The notes below the pieces were generated by a model. The model had not been told where the DNA came from. It saw only the letters and a program-made list of their open reading frames with translations, and made no database searches. A stretch of DNA of 64,000 nt from Sporosarcina luteola (GTDB lineage: Bacteria; Bacillota; Bacilli; Bacillales_A; Planococcaceae), in the NCBI RefSeq assembly GCF_023715535.1, contig NZ_JAMBOI010000011.1:1-64000 (forward strand), in the 5' to 3' direction. Position numbers and translations under genes: made by a program. Shown in pieces: positions 26,782 through 35,912 of this stretch (positions are counted from its first letter, which is position 1; each line of letters starts with the position of its first letter).

Positions 26782-27657
26782 TTTGATTGGCACATAAATT
26801 TCCATTGTGATTTTCTCATAAATCCAGTCATGGCAACGTTCATCGTAATACTCGAAATCATAGCCTTGCTCATCGACTTCGTATGACGACTGCGGCAGCC
26901 AATCTTCCAATATGAATTTCCACGTCCCTTTGATCGCCGGGACAAACCGTTCCACATCTACTGGGGGAATGGTAAACACTGCATACGTCGAGGGGTTTAT
27001 ATGCAGCTTCGTTAGTCCCTCAGGGAGTTGACCATCTTCATCATCACAATCGACTGCAAATAAATATGTGAACGTCCGATTCAATTCTCGATCGTTCAGA
27101 TTTACACAGTACTCCCCATGTTTCTTCGGGGATAGCTTTTCATACAACATCGTTTCGATCGCCTCTTCCGGCGCGATGCGCTGATTCCAGAAAGCAGGGG
27201 CATCCCTCGTATAAAATACGTTATCGATCGTACTTTCATACGTTTTCCCTGCAATCGTAAAGCCTTCCCTCTGCACGATTTTCGGTTGCATGACAATGCC
27301 GCCAACTTCCTTTTGACGCAAGTTCAGCAAATCCAATTTAGGTGGCAATGAAGTCGGGCAATGCAACCGGTATAGACTTGGTGGACTTCCAAAAACCCGT
27401 TTAAACGCTTTAGTAAAACCGGAATGGGTTTCAAATCCATAGTCCAAAGCGATTTCAATCACTTTTTTCCCGTTCACCAACTCATATAACGCGTACTGCA
27501 ACTTCCGTTTCACGACATAATCCATAACGGTATAGCCGATATGCTGATGAAACAGCCGATAGAAATGGAAGGGAGAATATCCGGTCGCTTTTGCCAGTTC
27601 CTCAGGTTTCATCTCTTCCTTTATATGTTCTTCTATATAGTCGATGACCTTTTGCAA
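26764..27657 (-). CDS. AraC-family regulator with GyrI-like effector domain
   Basis: A 297-residue regulator with two N-terminal helix-turn-helix motifs (LAKATGYSPFHFYRLFHQHI; IALDYGFETHSGFTKAFKR) and a C-terminal GyrI/Rob-like effector-binding domain of about 155 residues ending EIYVPIKEK. This layout matches regulators that sense small hydrophobic compounds. The start is uncertain. A TTG at 27657 lacks a ribosome site, while protein-like sequence (SIQQIHLL) extends upstream to an AAAGG without a normal start codon. It is convergent with the MFS pump, whose regulator it could be. Confidence 0.82.
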   Translation of the reverse strand: MQKVIDYIEEHIKEEMKPEELAKATGYSPFHFYRLFHQHIGYTVMDYVVKRKLQYALYELVNGKKVIEIALDYGFETHSGFTKAFKRVFGSPPSLYRLHCPTSLPPKLDLLNLRQKEVGGIVMQPKIVQREGFTIAGKTYESTIDNVFYTRDAPAFWNQRIAPEEAIETMLYEKLSPKKHGEYCVNLNDRELNRTFTYLFAVDCDDEDGQLPEGLTKLHINPSTYAVFTIPPVDVERFVPAIKGTWKFILEDWLPQSSYEVDEQGYDFEYYDERCHDWIYEKITMEIYVPIKEKDKV

Positions 27658-27708
27658 TAAATGGATCTGTTGAATTGAAAACGCCCGCCTTTATGATCTG
27701 TCTTTTAG

Positions 27709-28320
27709 TCAAGACTTCTTTTTCATTCGTTCCGCCACTTGTTGTGATTGTGGATTTCCTGCCTTTCGAAGCTGCTCAATGATGTTTGCATAATCCTTTT
27801 CATTTCGGTTCTGGCTTAATTTATAGGCAGCTTGGGCCTCCTCCACCTTTATCTTGAATCCGACAATGCCTTTCAGTTCACTTTCCAAGAGTTCGGGAGA
27901 AAGTGTGTCCCATAACACTGGGTTTTCACGGTTTCCCTCGTATTTTTCCAGCATCCTCTTCAAGTCTTCTACTAATTCTTCTCTTGGTAGAATGCTCGCC
28001 TTCCCGTAAAGATGGACTGACTGGTAATTCCACGTCGGAACATTTTCACTGGAGTACCACGAAGAAGAAACATACGCATGCGGTCCCTGAAACATGACTA
28101 GGGCTTCCTCGCACGTTTCAAGCGTCCTCCACTGCGGATTGCCATAAGCCATATGCCCAGTAATATACCAATCATCGTCTTTTTTACGAAACCCGAAAGG
28201 CAAATGCGTCGCTATCGGTCTCCCCTTTTTTGTCGTAACAAGCGTTCCAAAGGAGTTTTCCCGAATGAACCCCCTGATTTCCTCGACATCAGTAACCTTA
28301 AAGTATTTTGGAATATACAT
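27709..28320 (-). CDS. paiB: PaiB-type FMN-binding regulator
   Basis: A 203-residue protein of the PaiB (FMN_bind_2) family. It has MYIPKYF at the N-terminus, FGTLVTTKKGRPIATHLPF, GHMAYGNPQW and YVSSSWY in the split-barrel flavin-binding domain. In B. subtilis PaiB, with the PaiA acetyltransferase, lowers protease and sporulation gene expression. No paiA is adjacent here. The start at 28320 has GGGGG ten bases upstream. Confidence 0.85.
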   Translation of the reverse strand: MYIPKYFKVTDVEEIRGFIRENSFGTLVTTKKGRPIATHLPFGFRKKDDDWYITGHMAYGNPQWRTLETCEEALVMFQGPHAYVSSSWYSSENVPTWNYQSVHLYGKASILPREELVEDLKRMLEKYEGNRENPVLWDTLSPELLESELKGIVGFKIKVEEAQAAYKLSQNRNEKDYANIIEQLRKAGNPQSQQVAERMKKKS

Positions 28321-28387
28321 AGAAAAATCCCCCATTTCTCATGTTAATTATTCCAAATTTCCGTCATTTGCACAAGGTATAATTGTT

Positions 28388-28533
28388 GGTGCCTGTGCGC
28401 CAACCAATTATGACTAATCACTACTACTTATACTAATGCAAGAAGAACTCAACCCATTAATGAATCGGTTGAGTTCTTCATTTATTTTATGCAATTGTAG
28501 TGTATAGTCTGAATTGTGTCATGCACAGGCACC
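28388..28533 (+). repeat. GGTGCC element, copy E
   Basis: Ends GGTGCCTGTGCGCC and TGCACAGGCACC. Perfect hairpin GAAGAACTCAACC / GGTTGAGTTCTTC, with paired changes relative to other copies. The right end is 19 bases from the DoxX gene stop. Confidence 0.9.
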
Positions 28534-28552
28534 GGAACTATTCAGAAAGTTC

Positions 28553-28966
28553 CTAGGATGGATTTGCCTTTCTTTCTACTATTCCCATGAAGTTTTTTCT
28601 GTAGGAGAACAAGAGATAGCTAATAGCAAGGACAAGTAGGACGGCTAGTGGAAGTAATGAATGATCGAGAAATAGATGGAGTAAAAGAATATTGGTGACA
28701 ATCGGAGCTAATATTGCAATAGCCAATGGGACGAATCGATTTGATAAGAGTAGAATTCCACAGATGATTTCTAATGATTTTTCTGTAATCAATAGATACT
28801 TGAATTCAAATAATGCCATTGCTTCCGGACTTGTTGCGATAAACGGCTCCCACCCGAAGATCACGAAATAGCCATTGATGCCCGCGACTAAAAACATGAC
28901 ACCCAAAAAGATCCTGCTACAATGCAATGCCATCTTTGCCAAATCGCCCAGCTCCTTTTTCCTCAT
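28553..28966 (-). CDS. DoxX-like membrane protein
   Basis: A 137-residue protein with four hydrophobic helices of the DoxX/DoxD type, starting with a basic cytoplasmic end. It starts 51 bases after the histidine kinase gene on the same strand and may be the last gene of that operon. AGGA lies 9 bases before the ATG. DoxX proteins are poorly understood and some are linked to redox stress. Confidence 0.65.
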   Translation of the reverse strand: MRKKELGDLAKMALHCSRIFLGVMFLVAGINGYFVIFGWEPFIATSPEAMALFEFKYLLITEKSLEIICGILLLSNRFVPLAIAILAPIVTNILLLHLFLDHSLLPLAVLLVLAISYLLFSYRKNFMGIVERKANPS

Positions 28967-29017
28967 TCTCTTCTATCCTACGAAAAGTGAGCACGTAAAA
29001 TGAAGTGAAATCCAGCA

Positions 29018-29929
29018 TTACTTCATTTCTCCGCCAACGCCAAGGAACCGGATGGTGAGTATAAACCAATTACCCGTTAGCTCGGCATCCATGGTTCCAT
29101 TCATTTTTTCAACGAGTTTCTTAGATAGATAAAGGCCTAACCCGCTTGCTTCGGTGTTCGTCCGACTCGACACTTCCGTATAGAAACGCGTGAATACTTT
29201 TTCCACGGCCACTTTACTATCAGCCTTCACGTCATTTTTTATGATGAAAACAAGATCGCCACCTTCATTCCGATAGCTGATCACCGCTTTGCTCTTCGCA
29301 TATCGAAGGATGTTTTGAGCGATGTTTTGGAGGACGCGGATCAGCATGAACTTATCAGCAATGATGTGCGTGTCTTGCAGTTGTTCGGGAAATTGGAGTT
29401 CGATGTTCTGTTCCTCAAATTGTTCATAAAACGAAAGGAAGATTTCTTCGACGACTGTGGAGAGCGAAATGGAGGCTAATGCCATTTCCTTTTGATTCGT
29501 CTCAATTCGTGCCAAGTCATAGAAGTGGTCGGTCATGTCGATTAATCGTTTGACGGATTGCTCGATGATTTTCACATAATGCACCCTCTTTGTTTCATCC
29601 CGCGTCTCATTTAACAGCTGCACATAGCCGTTGATGGACGTGAGTGGCGTCCGCAAATCATGGGATAGCCCGGCAATGGATAACTTCACATTCTCTTCCA
29701 TCTGCTTCGCTTGACGGTTTTTATCTTCAAATGCATCGATCATATGATTCAGTTCATCGACCAATTGCATTAATTCCTTCTCGCGGAAATCGAATGATAG
29801 CCGACTGCCAAAACTGGCGTGCTTCGGAATCTCCTTCACCTGCTGCCGCAATTTCCCCAGCTCCCGCTTTGTAAAATAACTATAAAAAAGAAGCGCGACT
29901 GTCAAGAAAGCAAATACGATTGCCCACAT
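29018..29929 (-). CDS. Sensor histidine kinase
   Basis: A 303-residue membrane kinase with a single N-terminal helix (about 2-19) and no extracellular sensor domain. It has the phosphorylated His in LSHDLRTPLTSINGY, an N box (LQNIAQNILRYA) and a G2 box (EASGLGLYLSKKL). The short sensor part suggests that it reads the state of the membrane or of the linked ABC transporter rather than a soluble ligand. It lies 22 bases after its response regulator gene. Confidence 0.88.
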   Translation of the reverse strand: MWAIVFAFLTVALLFYSYFTKRELGKLRQQVKEIPKHASFGSRLSFDFREKELMQLVDELNHMIDAFEDKNRQAKQMEENVKLSIAGLSHDLRTPLTSINGYVQLLNETRDETKRVHYVKIIEQSVKRLIDMTDHFYDLARIETNQKEMALASISLSTVVEEIFLSFYEQFEEQNIELQFPEQLQDTHIIADKFMLIRVLQNIAQNILRYAKSKAVISYRNEGGDLVFIIKNDVKADSKVAVEKVFTRFYTEVSSRTNTEASGLGLYLSKKLVEKMNGTMDAELTGNWFILTIRFLGVGGEMK

Positions 29930-29951
29930 AACAAATCACGCCCCTTTTCGT

Positions 29952-30623
29952 TTAATCAAATTTGAAGCCTATGCCCCATATTGTTTTAATATAGTTTGTC
30001 TCATTACCATTAAGCTTATTTCTCAAATTGCTGATGTGCATATTAATCGTTTTATCGCCGTCAAAGTATGGTTCATTCCAGACGCTTTCATAAATATTAG
30101 CACGACTGAACACCTTCTTCGGATTCTCGAGGAATAGAAGGAGGATTGCATATTCACGCCCTGTTAAATGGAGCGTTTCGCCATTGACCTTCACTTCGCG
30201 TGTATCTACATTCACACTGATTTCATTATAATGGATCTCTTTCATTCCACTGAAGGAAGCTTTTGCTGCATGGCGCAATTGGATGTTAACCCGGACAAGC
30301 AGCTCCTGTACATCGAACGGTTTTGTAATATAATCATCCGCCCCATTCGACAAAAGTTCCAATTTCGATTGTTGGTCAGTTTTCGCTGAAATAACCATGA
30401 CCGGAACGGTTGAATTCTGCCTGATTTCCTGAAGAAACTCTTCCCCGTTCATCCCTGGGAGCATCAGATCCAAGAGGACAACATCCACTTCGCTTTGTTC
30501 AAACAACAGTTTCCCTTCCGTTCCTGAGTACGCACTCAATGTGTCAAATCCATTCAACATCAATGCTTCCTTGATCAGCGAATGAATTGCCATATCATCT
30601 TCTATAATTAATATCGTCGCCAT
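29952..30623 (-). CDS. OmpR-family response regulator
   Basis: A 223-residue regulator. The receiver domain has the phosphorylation site in VVLLDLMLPGMNG, Lys in ISAKTD and PFDVQELLVRV. The winged-helix DNA-binding domain has LTGREYAILLLFLENP and TNYIKTIWGIGFKF. It partners the kinase directly downstream and follows the ABC permease gene by 10 bases. Confidence 0.92.
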   Translation of the reverse strand: MATILIIEDDMAIHSLIKEALMLNGFDTLSAYSGTEGKLLFEQSEVDVVLLDLMLPGMNGEEFLQEIRQNSTVPVMVISAKTDQQSKLELLSNGADDYITKPFDVQELLVRVNIQLRHAAKASFSGMKEIHYNEISVNVDTREVKVNGETLHLTGREYAILLLFLENPKKVFSRANIYESVWNEPYFDGDKTINMHISNLRNKLNGNETNYIKTIWGIGFKFD

Positions 30624-30633
30624 CGTTATCGAC

Positions 30634-31413
30634 CTACTTTACATCTGATCGTGAAAACAAAAGAATTCCTACTGCTGATGATAGCACAATCGTAATGAGG
30701 CTGACTAAAATCATCTCAGGGTATTGGGCCACAGTCGCTGGTTGGGCAAAATCCCAGTAAAATAAAAACGTTTGCGAGAACCAGTTTGTCATATGCTTAA
30801 AATGTTCGGTTTGTTGGAACAGTGACGGAAGAAATCCTGTTGCGATCGTATAAAGAAAACTCCAGATCAATGAAAAACTGCTATTTTTCGTGAGAAAGCT
30901 AATCATCACGTAGATCGATACACTAGACAATAGTAATAAGGTGAGCGTACCGAATGTTTTTATAGCGTAACTCGTATAATTTGTAATCTCCGCGATGCCA
31001 CCAAAGCCGAAAGCGATTGAATAGCTGATCATACCAATTAGCGTCAGCCCAATGACACTGACGATGGAAACGGATGCAGCGACAGCAAGTTTAGATAAAT
31101 AATAATGTGTGCGGCTCCGACCTAACGACAACGCATTGCGGATTGTTCCATTATGGAACTCTTCACCAATTAAAAAACTTATAAAAGCGCTTAATACAAG
31201 CAAAATTGTGAGGCCGTTCTTTTTAATCATTAAAATTGCTGTCGCTCCATTGATAACTGTCTCAATGATTTGGACAGGCTCTTTTCCATTTAGCACCTCG
31301 AAATGAAAACTGACGGCTTGCATAATCGGCAGGAAAAATAGAATACCGAGGACAATATATAATTTTTTACTACGAAACAGCTTTATTCTTTCAGCTGCTA
31401 ACAGATTAAGCAT
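30634..31413 (-). CDS. ABC-2 type transporter permease
   Basis: A 259-residue permease with about six helices. The GEEFHNGTIRNALSLGRSR loop is typical of ABC-2 permeases of BcrB or lantibiotic-immunity type. It overlaps the ATPase gene by 8 bases and has AGGAGGG upstream. With the ATPase it probably forms an exporter protecting against peptide antibiotics or moving a small molecule. Confidence 0.85.
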   Translation of the reverse strand: MLNLLAAERIKLFRSKKLYIVLGILFFLPIMQAVSFHFEVLNGKEPVQIIETVINGATAILMIKKNGLTILLVLSAFISFLIGEEFHNGTIRNALSLGRSRTHYYLSKLAVAASVSIVSVIGLTLIGMISYSIAFGFGGIAEITNYTSYAIKTFGTLTLLLLSSVSIYVMISFLTKNSSFSLIWSFLYTIATGFLPSLFQQTEHFKHMTNWFSQTFLFYWDFAQPATVAQYPEMILVSLITIVLSSAVGILLFSRSDVK

Positions 31414-32323
31414 GAGGAATCCCTCCTGTTACTTGTAAGAAATAATCTTCAAGTTTTTGTCGTGACGTACCGATGCGTGAAACGTCCACATCCCCTGCGA
31501 CCAAAGCCCGGTTAATGGCAGCTACATCGTCCAGCTTTTCATAAATATTGATTTCCGTTCCATTAATCACTTCGTAGTCTTTAATTCCAAGCTGATCGAG
31601 GATGACGACTGCTTTTTGCGCGTCATTCGTTTCCAATTCAATGAATTGGCGAGTTTCACGCGCTAACTCTTCCTTCGAAAGCTCATTAATGATTTTCCCG
31701 TCATGCAAAATACCATAGTGGGTCGCAATCTGTGATAGCTCATCCAATAAGTGACTTGATAGCAAGACGGTCATTCCGCGCTCTGTTACTAGTCGTTGAA
31801 TAATTTCCCGCATTTCCACAATCCCTGAAGGATCGAGACCGTTCGTCGGCTCGTCCAAGATTAGGAATTCAGGGTTCGTAATAAGTGTGGAAGCAATCGC
31901 TAACCGTTGACGCATCCCTAAAGAGAAGTTCTTCGCTTTCTTATCATTCGTGTGACTGAGGTTCATTAAGTGAAGCAATTCTTCAATGTTCCGTTCACTG
32001 ACCCCGCCATTGGCCGCTTGGACCCTTAAATTCTGACGGGCTGTCAATTCTGGATAAAGCGCCGGCGTTTCAATAGACTGGCCCATTTTACGGCGGGCTT
32101 GCTGCAATCCCTTCATGCTCGTTTCACCAAGTAGTTCGATATTCCCTTCGTCGATTGTAATCAATCCCATAATCGTACGCATGAATGTTGACTTCCCCGC
32201 ACCGTTCTCCCCAATTAACCCATAAATCATCCCGCGTTTAATTTCAATCGAAACTTTGTCGAGCACTTTGTGTTTACCATATATCTTAGATACATTCGTC
32301 GCTTTTAAAATAGTTTCGGACAT
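31406..32323 (-). CDS. ABC transporter ATP-binding protein
   Basis: A 305-residue ATPase with Walker A GENGAGKST, signature FSLGMRQRLAIA, Walker B LILDEPTNGLDPSG and a C-terminal extension common in drug-export (BcrA/NatA type) ATPases. It is the first gene of a unit ATPase-permease-regulator-kinase, perhaps also the DoxX gene. AAAGGATG precedes the ATG. Confidence 0.92.
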   Translation of the reverse strand: MSETILKATNVSKIYGKHKVLDKVSIEIKRGMIYGLIGENGAGKSTFMRTIMGLITIDEGNIELLGETSMKGLQQARRKMGQSIETPALYPELTARQNLRVQAANGGVSERNIEELLHLMNLSHTNDKKAKNFSLGMRQRLAIASTLITNPEFLILDEPTNGLDPSGIVEMREIIQRLVTERGMTVLLSSHLLDELSQIATHYGILHDGKIINELSKEELARETRQFIELETNDAQKAVVILDQLGIKDYEVINGTEINIYEKLDDVAAINRALVAGDVDVSRIGTSRQKLEDYFLQVTGGIPHA

Positions 32324-32433
32324 ACACGATCATCCTTTCAATACTGATAATCTAAGAATAAACGGCAAGTATAAATAATTCGACCGGAAAAGTATAAAGA
32401 AAGCGTAAAGAACCTTTCACGGTGTCCTTTCAC

Positions 32434-32579
32434 GGTGCCTGTGCACCACACATTTATGACAATTCAATAATAGTTATATAAATACACAAAGAAGCCAACT
32501 AAATGCTGATATTGTCGGCTTCTACTTATTTATTATGCAATTGTAGTGCATAATCTGAATAGTGTGCTGCACAGGCACC
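32434..32579 (+). repeat. GGTGCC element, copy F
   Basis: Full-length copy with hairpin AGAAGCCAAC / GTCGGCTTCT (one mismatch). The left flank repeats its own junction: TTTCACGGTG occurs at 32415 and again at 32428. The right end is 10 bases from the stop of the next gene. Confidence 0.9.
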
Positions 32580-32589
32580 CACACAATTA

Positions 32590-33258
32590 TCATTTCACGT
32601 ACAGCTCTCCCTGTATAAGCTTCCGCTTTGTCCAGACTAACGATGTCAGCAAAATCAGTTCAAATAAGTTGGTAATCGCATTGCTTCCAACGTCAAGCGG
32701 GACGGCACTGCCGATTGTCATGATGACTACACCTATGAAAAACACGGCCCATCCTGTCTTCTTCCATAACACTCCACCGGCAATGAGCATAGCTATAGTG
32801 ACGAAAAGAATCATAACGGGAGGACCACTTGGCGGGTCTACTGATCCATAACTGACAACCCCATATTCTTTTTCAGCTTGTAATCGTAGATCTGCAGTGA
32901 CAAATATGATTTCGAGTATGATGGCGGCAATAGTGTAGAGGACAGAAAGAATCGTTACCCACGTTTTTCTAGCCCATGAAACGCCGCTTTCGCGCAACGT
33001 TCCTATCGAGTAAGTCACTAATAATGGGGTAACAATCGCATGCGTCCAAAACCTAACAGCATTTAAGCTTTCTAAAATTGCTCCTTCACCGATCCAATGA
33101 CCGATCGCTAAAATCCCGTTGTCGTAAATTAGAGCCATGACGACAAGGTAGACAACACTCGTCCACTTTCTAACCTCTTGTGCATTGATACCTTTTAATC
33201 CCCAAATGAGTAACGCGATATAAGCGAAGGTGAATAGCATATAGAGTATCTGATCCAT
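32590..33258 (-). CDS. Membrane protein, unknown
   Basis: A 222-residue protein with about seven hydrophobic helices and a short polar loop carrying YGSVDPPSGPP between helices 4 and 5. GAGAGGAG precedes the ATG. It is a single gene between repeat copy F and the divergent stress-protein gene. No family was recognised. Confidence 0.55.
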   Translation of the reverse strand: MDQILYMLFTFAYIALLIWGLKGINAQEVRKWTSVVYLVVMALIYDNGILAIGHWIGEGAILESLNAVRFWTHAIVTPLLVTYSIGTLRESGVSWARKTWVTILSVLYTIAAIILEIIFVTADLRLQAEKEYGVVSYGSVDPPSGPPVMILFVTIAMLIAGGVLWKKTGWAVFFIGVVIMTIGSAVPLDVGSNAITNLFELILLTSLVWTKRKLIQGELYVK

Positions 33259-33343
33259 AGCTGGCTCCTCTCTTTGTTTACCTTGTTTTTCCCATATCAG
33301 TCAGTTGTTAACCTCATTCCATGACACCCCAATCTCGGTGCCT

Positions 33344-33369
33344 GTTTAAATAGTTACCGTAGAGGGAAA
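33344..33369 (+). promoter_or_regulatory. Sigma-B-like promoter
   Basis: GTTTAA (33344-33349), a 14-base spacer, GGGAAA (33364-33369), matching the general-stress sigma-B pattern, about 34 bases before the start of a YdaG-like gene. B. subtilis ydaG is a known sigma-B gene. Confidence 0.7.
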
Positions 33370-33402
33370 AATACTTCTACAATATGACCGAGGTGATGTG
33401 TA

Positions 33403-33879
33403 ATGAAACAAGAAGAAATACAAACATTAAGAGAGTTAATAAAAGACATTGATACAGCAATGCTCACTACGCTATCTGAAGAAGGGCTTGTTTCTCGCCC
33501 TATGAAAACACAAGAAGTTGAGTTTGATGGTGACTTGTGGTTTTTCACGAAGAAAGAAACCAATAAATATGAAGAAATTTCACATGACCAAGATGTGAAT
33601 GTGGCTTATGCAGGTAAGTCCTATGTTTCCGTACGCGGAAGAGCAGAAGTCGTTGAGGATATAAACAAGAAAAAGGAATTATGGAGCAAAGCTTACGAGA
33701 AAATAATGCAAACTTCTTATGATGATCCTAATCTTGTCTTGATAAAGGTGAAAGCGGAAGCTGCCGAATACTGGGAAACCGGCAATTTGACGAAGAAAAT
33801 CGCCTTTTTCTATAAACGCATGACAGGGCAAAGTTCTAAATCAACAGATGTGAATGAAACGATTGAATTGAAGAAATGA
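33403..33879 (+). CDS. ydaG: General stress protein, pyridoxamine-phosphate oxidase-like (YdaG type)
   Basis: A 158-residue split-barrel flavoprotein-like protein of the general stress protein 26 group. It has MLTTLSEEGLVSRPMKTQ, FDGDLWFFTKKETNK, SYVSVRGRAEVVED and AEYWETG. Such proteins may bind FMN or heme, and their role in stress is not clear. A sigma-B-like promoter lies just upstream and a terminator just downstream, so it is a stand-alone stress gene. Confidence 0.82.
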   Translation: MKQEEIQTLRELIKDIDTAMLTTLSEEGLVSRPMKTQEVEFDGDLWFFTKKETNKYEEISHDQDVNVAYAGKSYVSVRGRAEVVEDINKKKELWSKAYEKIMQTSYDDPNLVLIKVKAEAAEYWETGNLTKKIAFFYKRMTGQSSKSTDVNETIELKK

Positions 33880-33882
33880 CAA

Positions 33883-33920
33883 CAAAATGGATTGTCTCGT
33901 TCAAGGGACAGTCCATTTTG
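33883..33920 (+). terminator. Terminator of the ydaG-like gene
   Basis: Arms CAAAATGGA-TTGTC / GGACAG-TCCATTTTG around a nine-base loop. Confidence 0.8.
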
Positions 33921-34000
33921 CTATGTTGATGTGGTATATATAAGTCGAAAATACGATCCGATATATTTTCAGATTGCATAAATGTACGGCGCAAAGACAT

Positions 34001-34741
34001 TTACACATACTGATTAACAATAGCCAATAAACGCTCCCTGCTTTCCGAGACCACATTCTCAGCTAATCTTGCTCCCGCGATAATCGGTAACCATTGCAAA
34101 ATATCTTCTTTCGCCAATCCGCTTTTTTCACAATACAACCGTAAATAGAGTTCTGCCACATCAATCGATCGTTCGGAATACAATAGATACGTCCGGCAAA
34201 CATCAGCGCGGATATCTCCCGCACTCGCATCCACCCAATCGATAATTGTTACTACACCGCCTGACATTATTAAATTTAATAAATGAAAATCTCCATGGCA
34301 AAGCCTGTTTTCATATGTCATTAAATTTAACTTTTTCATCAATATTTCTTTTTGAAATTCATCCACAGAAGAATCCTCGAGTTGCCGTTGAATTTTTTCG
34401 GACATCAGCTCAAGTGATTCCGTGCGCATCTGGTGAATTTTCTGCTGGATGTCAATGGAAAGCCCGATGTAATACTCCGCCCGCTCCATGTCCTCAAAAA
34501 ACAACTCCCCGAGTGTCTTCCCTTCGATAAACTCCATGATGATCGCCTGTTTCCCATCAATCTTTGTAACATCTAAAACGTTAGGAACAGGAAGTCCGCA
34601 TGCATAAGCAAACCGTTGTTTATTTGCCTCGTAAGCAGATTCGGTATCCGGCAAGTGATCTTTAAATACTTTGACGATTTTATTATCGTAAAGATAAATT
34701 ACAGCGGTATTCCCTTCTCCAATTGGATTCCCTAATATCAT
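34001..34741 (-). CDS. APH-family phosphotransferase
   Basis: A 246-residue kinase-fold protein of the aminoglycoside phosphotransferase family. It has the nucleotide loop IGEGNTAVIY, IVKVFK (ATP-binding Lys), CHGDFHLLNLIMS (catalytic loop) and IIDWVDA (metal-binding Asp). Many such genes act on small metabolites rather than antibiotics, so resistance cannot be inferred. TAGGAGA precedes the ATG. Confidence 0.82.
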   Translation of the reverse strand: MILGNPIGEGNTAVIYLYDNKIVKVFKDHLPDTESAYEANKQRFAYACGLPVPNVLDVTKIDGKQAIIMEFIEGKTLGELFFEDMERAEYYIGLSIDIQQKIHQMRTESLELMSEKIQRQLEDSSVDEFQKEILMKKLNLMTYENRLCHGDFHLLNLIMSGGVVTIIDWVDASAGDIRADVCRTYLLYSERSIDVAELYLRLYCEKSGLAKEDILQWLPIIAGARLAENVVSESRERLLAIVNQYV

Positions 34742-34790
34742 TTAATATCTCCTAAATACGTTAATGATTTCCCGTGATCACTTTATGAAA

Positions 34791-35282
34791 TCATCTAACG
34801 TCTGTTTTTTGCGGTATAAGCCCTCGACCGATTGCGCTAGCGGAAACCGGCTTCTTCCCAATCTCCCTCGCCCACACCGACAACTGCCCGATATGATGAA
34901 TTTCATGTGCAATGATATGCCGCATTACCTCGCCCCAGGCATCTGTTACAATCCTGCCATCGGGCAACTTACTCTGAATCAGATTATGCTCCATGCTCTC
35001 CTCCCAATCCCGGACAAACGCTTCCACTTCCGGTTTGAACCGTGCATCTAGCTCCCGAACTTTCCCCAGACTTTTAAAGTCTTCAAAGTTCTCTAGGGGA
35101 GCGGGCTTTCCTTCCAACACCCGGACCCAACTCCATTCTACGTCGATTACGTGGAACAGCGTCTCTAGAATGCAGCCAACTCCGCCAGTCCGCGTTCGAA
35201 GCAACTCTGCCTCCTCCACCTCTTCACACCAGCGATACCAATCCTCTCTAACTTGCCAGTTATACGCAAAAAATGTCTTCAT
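34791..35282 (-). CDS. DinB-family protein
   Basis: A 163-residue four-helix-bundle protein of the DinB/YfiT superfamily. The three metal-binding histidines are likely in ETLFHVIDVEW and AHEIHHIGQ. It overlaps the stop of the upstream GNAT gene by 4 bases (ATGA), so they are co-translated. Family members include thiol transferases and nucleases; the function here is unknown. Confidence 0.82.
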   Translation of the reverse strand: MKTFFAYNWQVREDWYRWCEEVEEAELLRTRTGGVGCILETLFHVIDVEWSWVRVLEGKPAPLENFEDFKSLGKVRELDARFKPEVEAFVRDWEESMEHNLIQSKLPDGRIVTDAWGEVMRHIIAHEIHHIGQLSVWAREIGKKPVSASAIGRGLIPQKTDVR

Positions 35283-35836
35283 AAGGCATCCTCCCGATTA
35301 GTTGATTCGTTTTTCAACACCGAGAACACCCGTGCATCATGCGATTGTCCGTTTTGGAAGAGATAGCTGCGCAGGATTCCCTCTTGTACAAATCCGTGCT
35401 TTTCTAACAGCCCAATGGAAGCTACATTATCCAAGAACGTGACAGCTCCCATTCGGTGCAGACCCAACTCTGTGAATGAATAGTGCAATACCGCCCTTAA
35501 TGCCTCCGATGTCATTCCAGTTCGCCAAAAATCCGGGTGGATCTCAAAGCCGATTTCCGCCCGTTTCATTCCTTTCGAGAGGTTATTTAAGCCGATCGTA
35601 CCAGCGAAACGGTTGTCCTCCTTCCGAATCATGGCCCACCTAATGCTGTGACTCGATAAAAAGGAATTCCTAAAATGCTCTACCAGCTTTTCCGCCTGCT
35701 TCAATTCAGTCATCGGATCCATTCCGTAATATTGGAGGACTGCAGGATTTGAGAAGTTATTGAATATCCCTTGGGCATGCTCCTTATTCACTTCTACCAG
35801 ATGTAGCCGTTCTGTTGCTAGTTCAGAAAATATCAT
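35279..35836 (-). CDS. GNAT acetyltransferase (RimJ/RimL type)
   Basis: A 185-residue acetyltransferase: TERLHLVEV at the N-terminus, AEIGFEIHPDFWRTGMTSEA with the acetyl-CoA loop, LLEKHGFVQEGILR and a final ARVFSVL strand. This is typical of enzymes that acetylate N-termini or small amines. AAAAGGAG precedes the ATG. It is coupled to the DinB gene. Confidence 0.86.
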   Translation of the reverse strand: MIFSELATERLHLVEVNKEHAQGIFNNFSNPAVLQYYGMDPMTELKQAEKLVEHFRNSFLSSHSIRWAMIRKEDNRFAGTIGLNNLSKGMKRAEIGFEIHPDFWRTGMTSEALRAVLHYSFTELGLHRMGAVTFLDNVASIGLLEKHGFVQEGILRSYLFQNGQSHDARVFSVLKNESTNREDAL

Positions 35837-35912
35837 GTCGGCAACTCCTTTTGCTTTTATTTAGAATAGCACAACTCTTCCAATTGTCATTAAGAGATTC
35901 TGTGTGTGGTCC

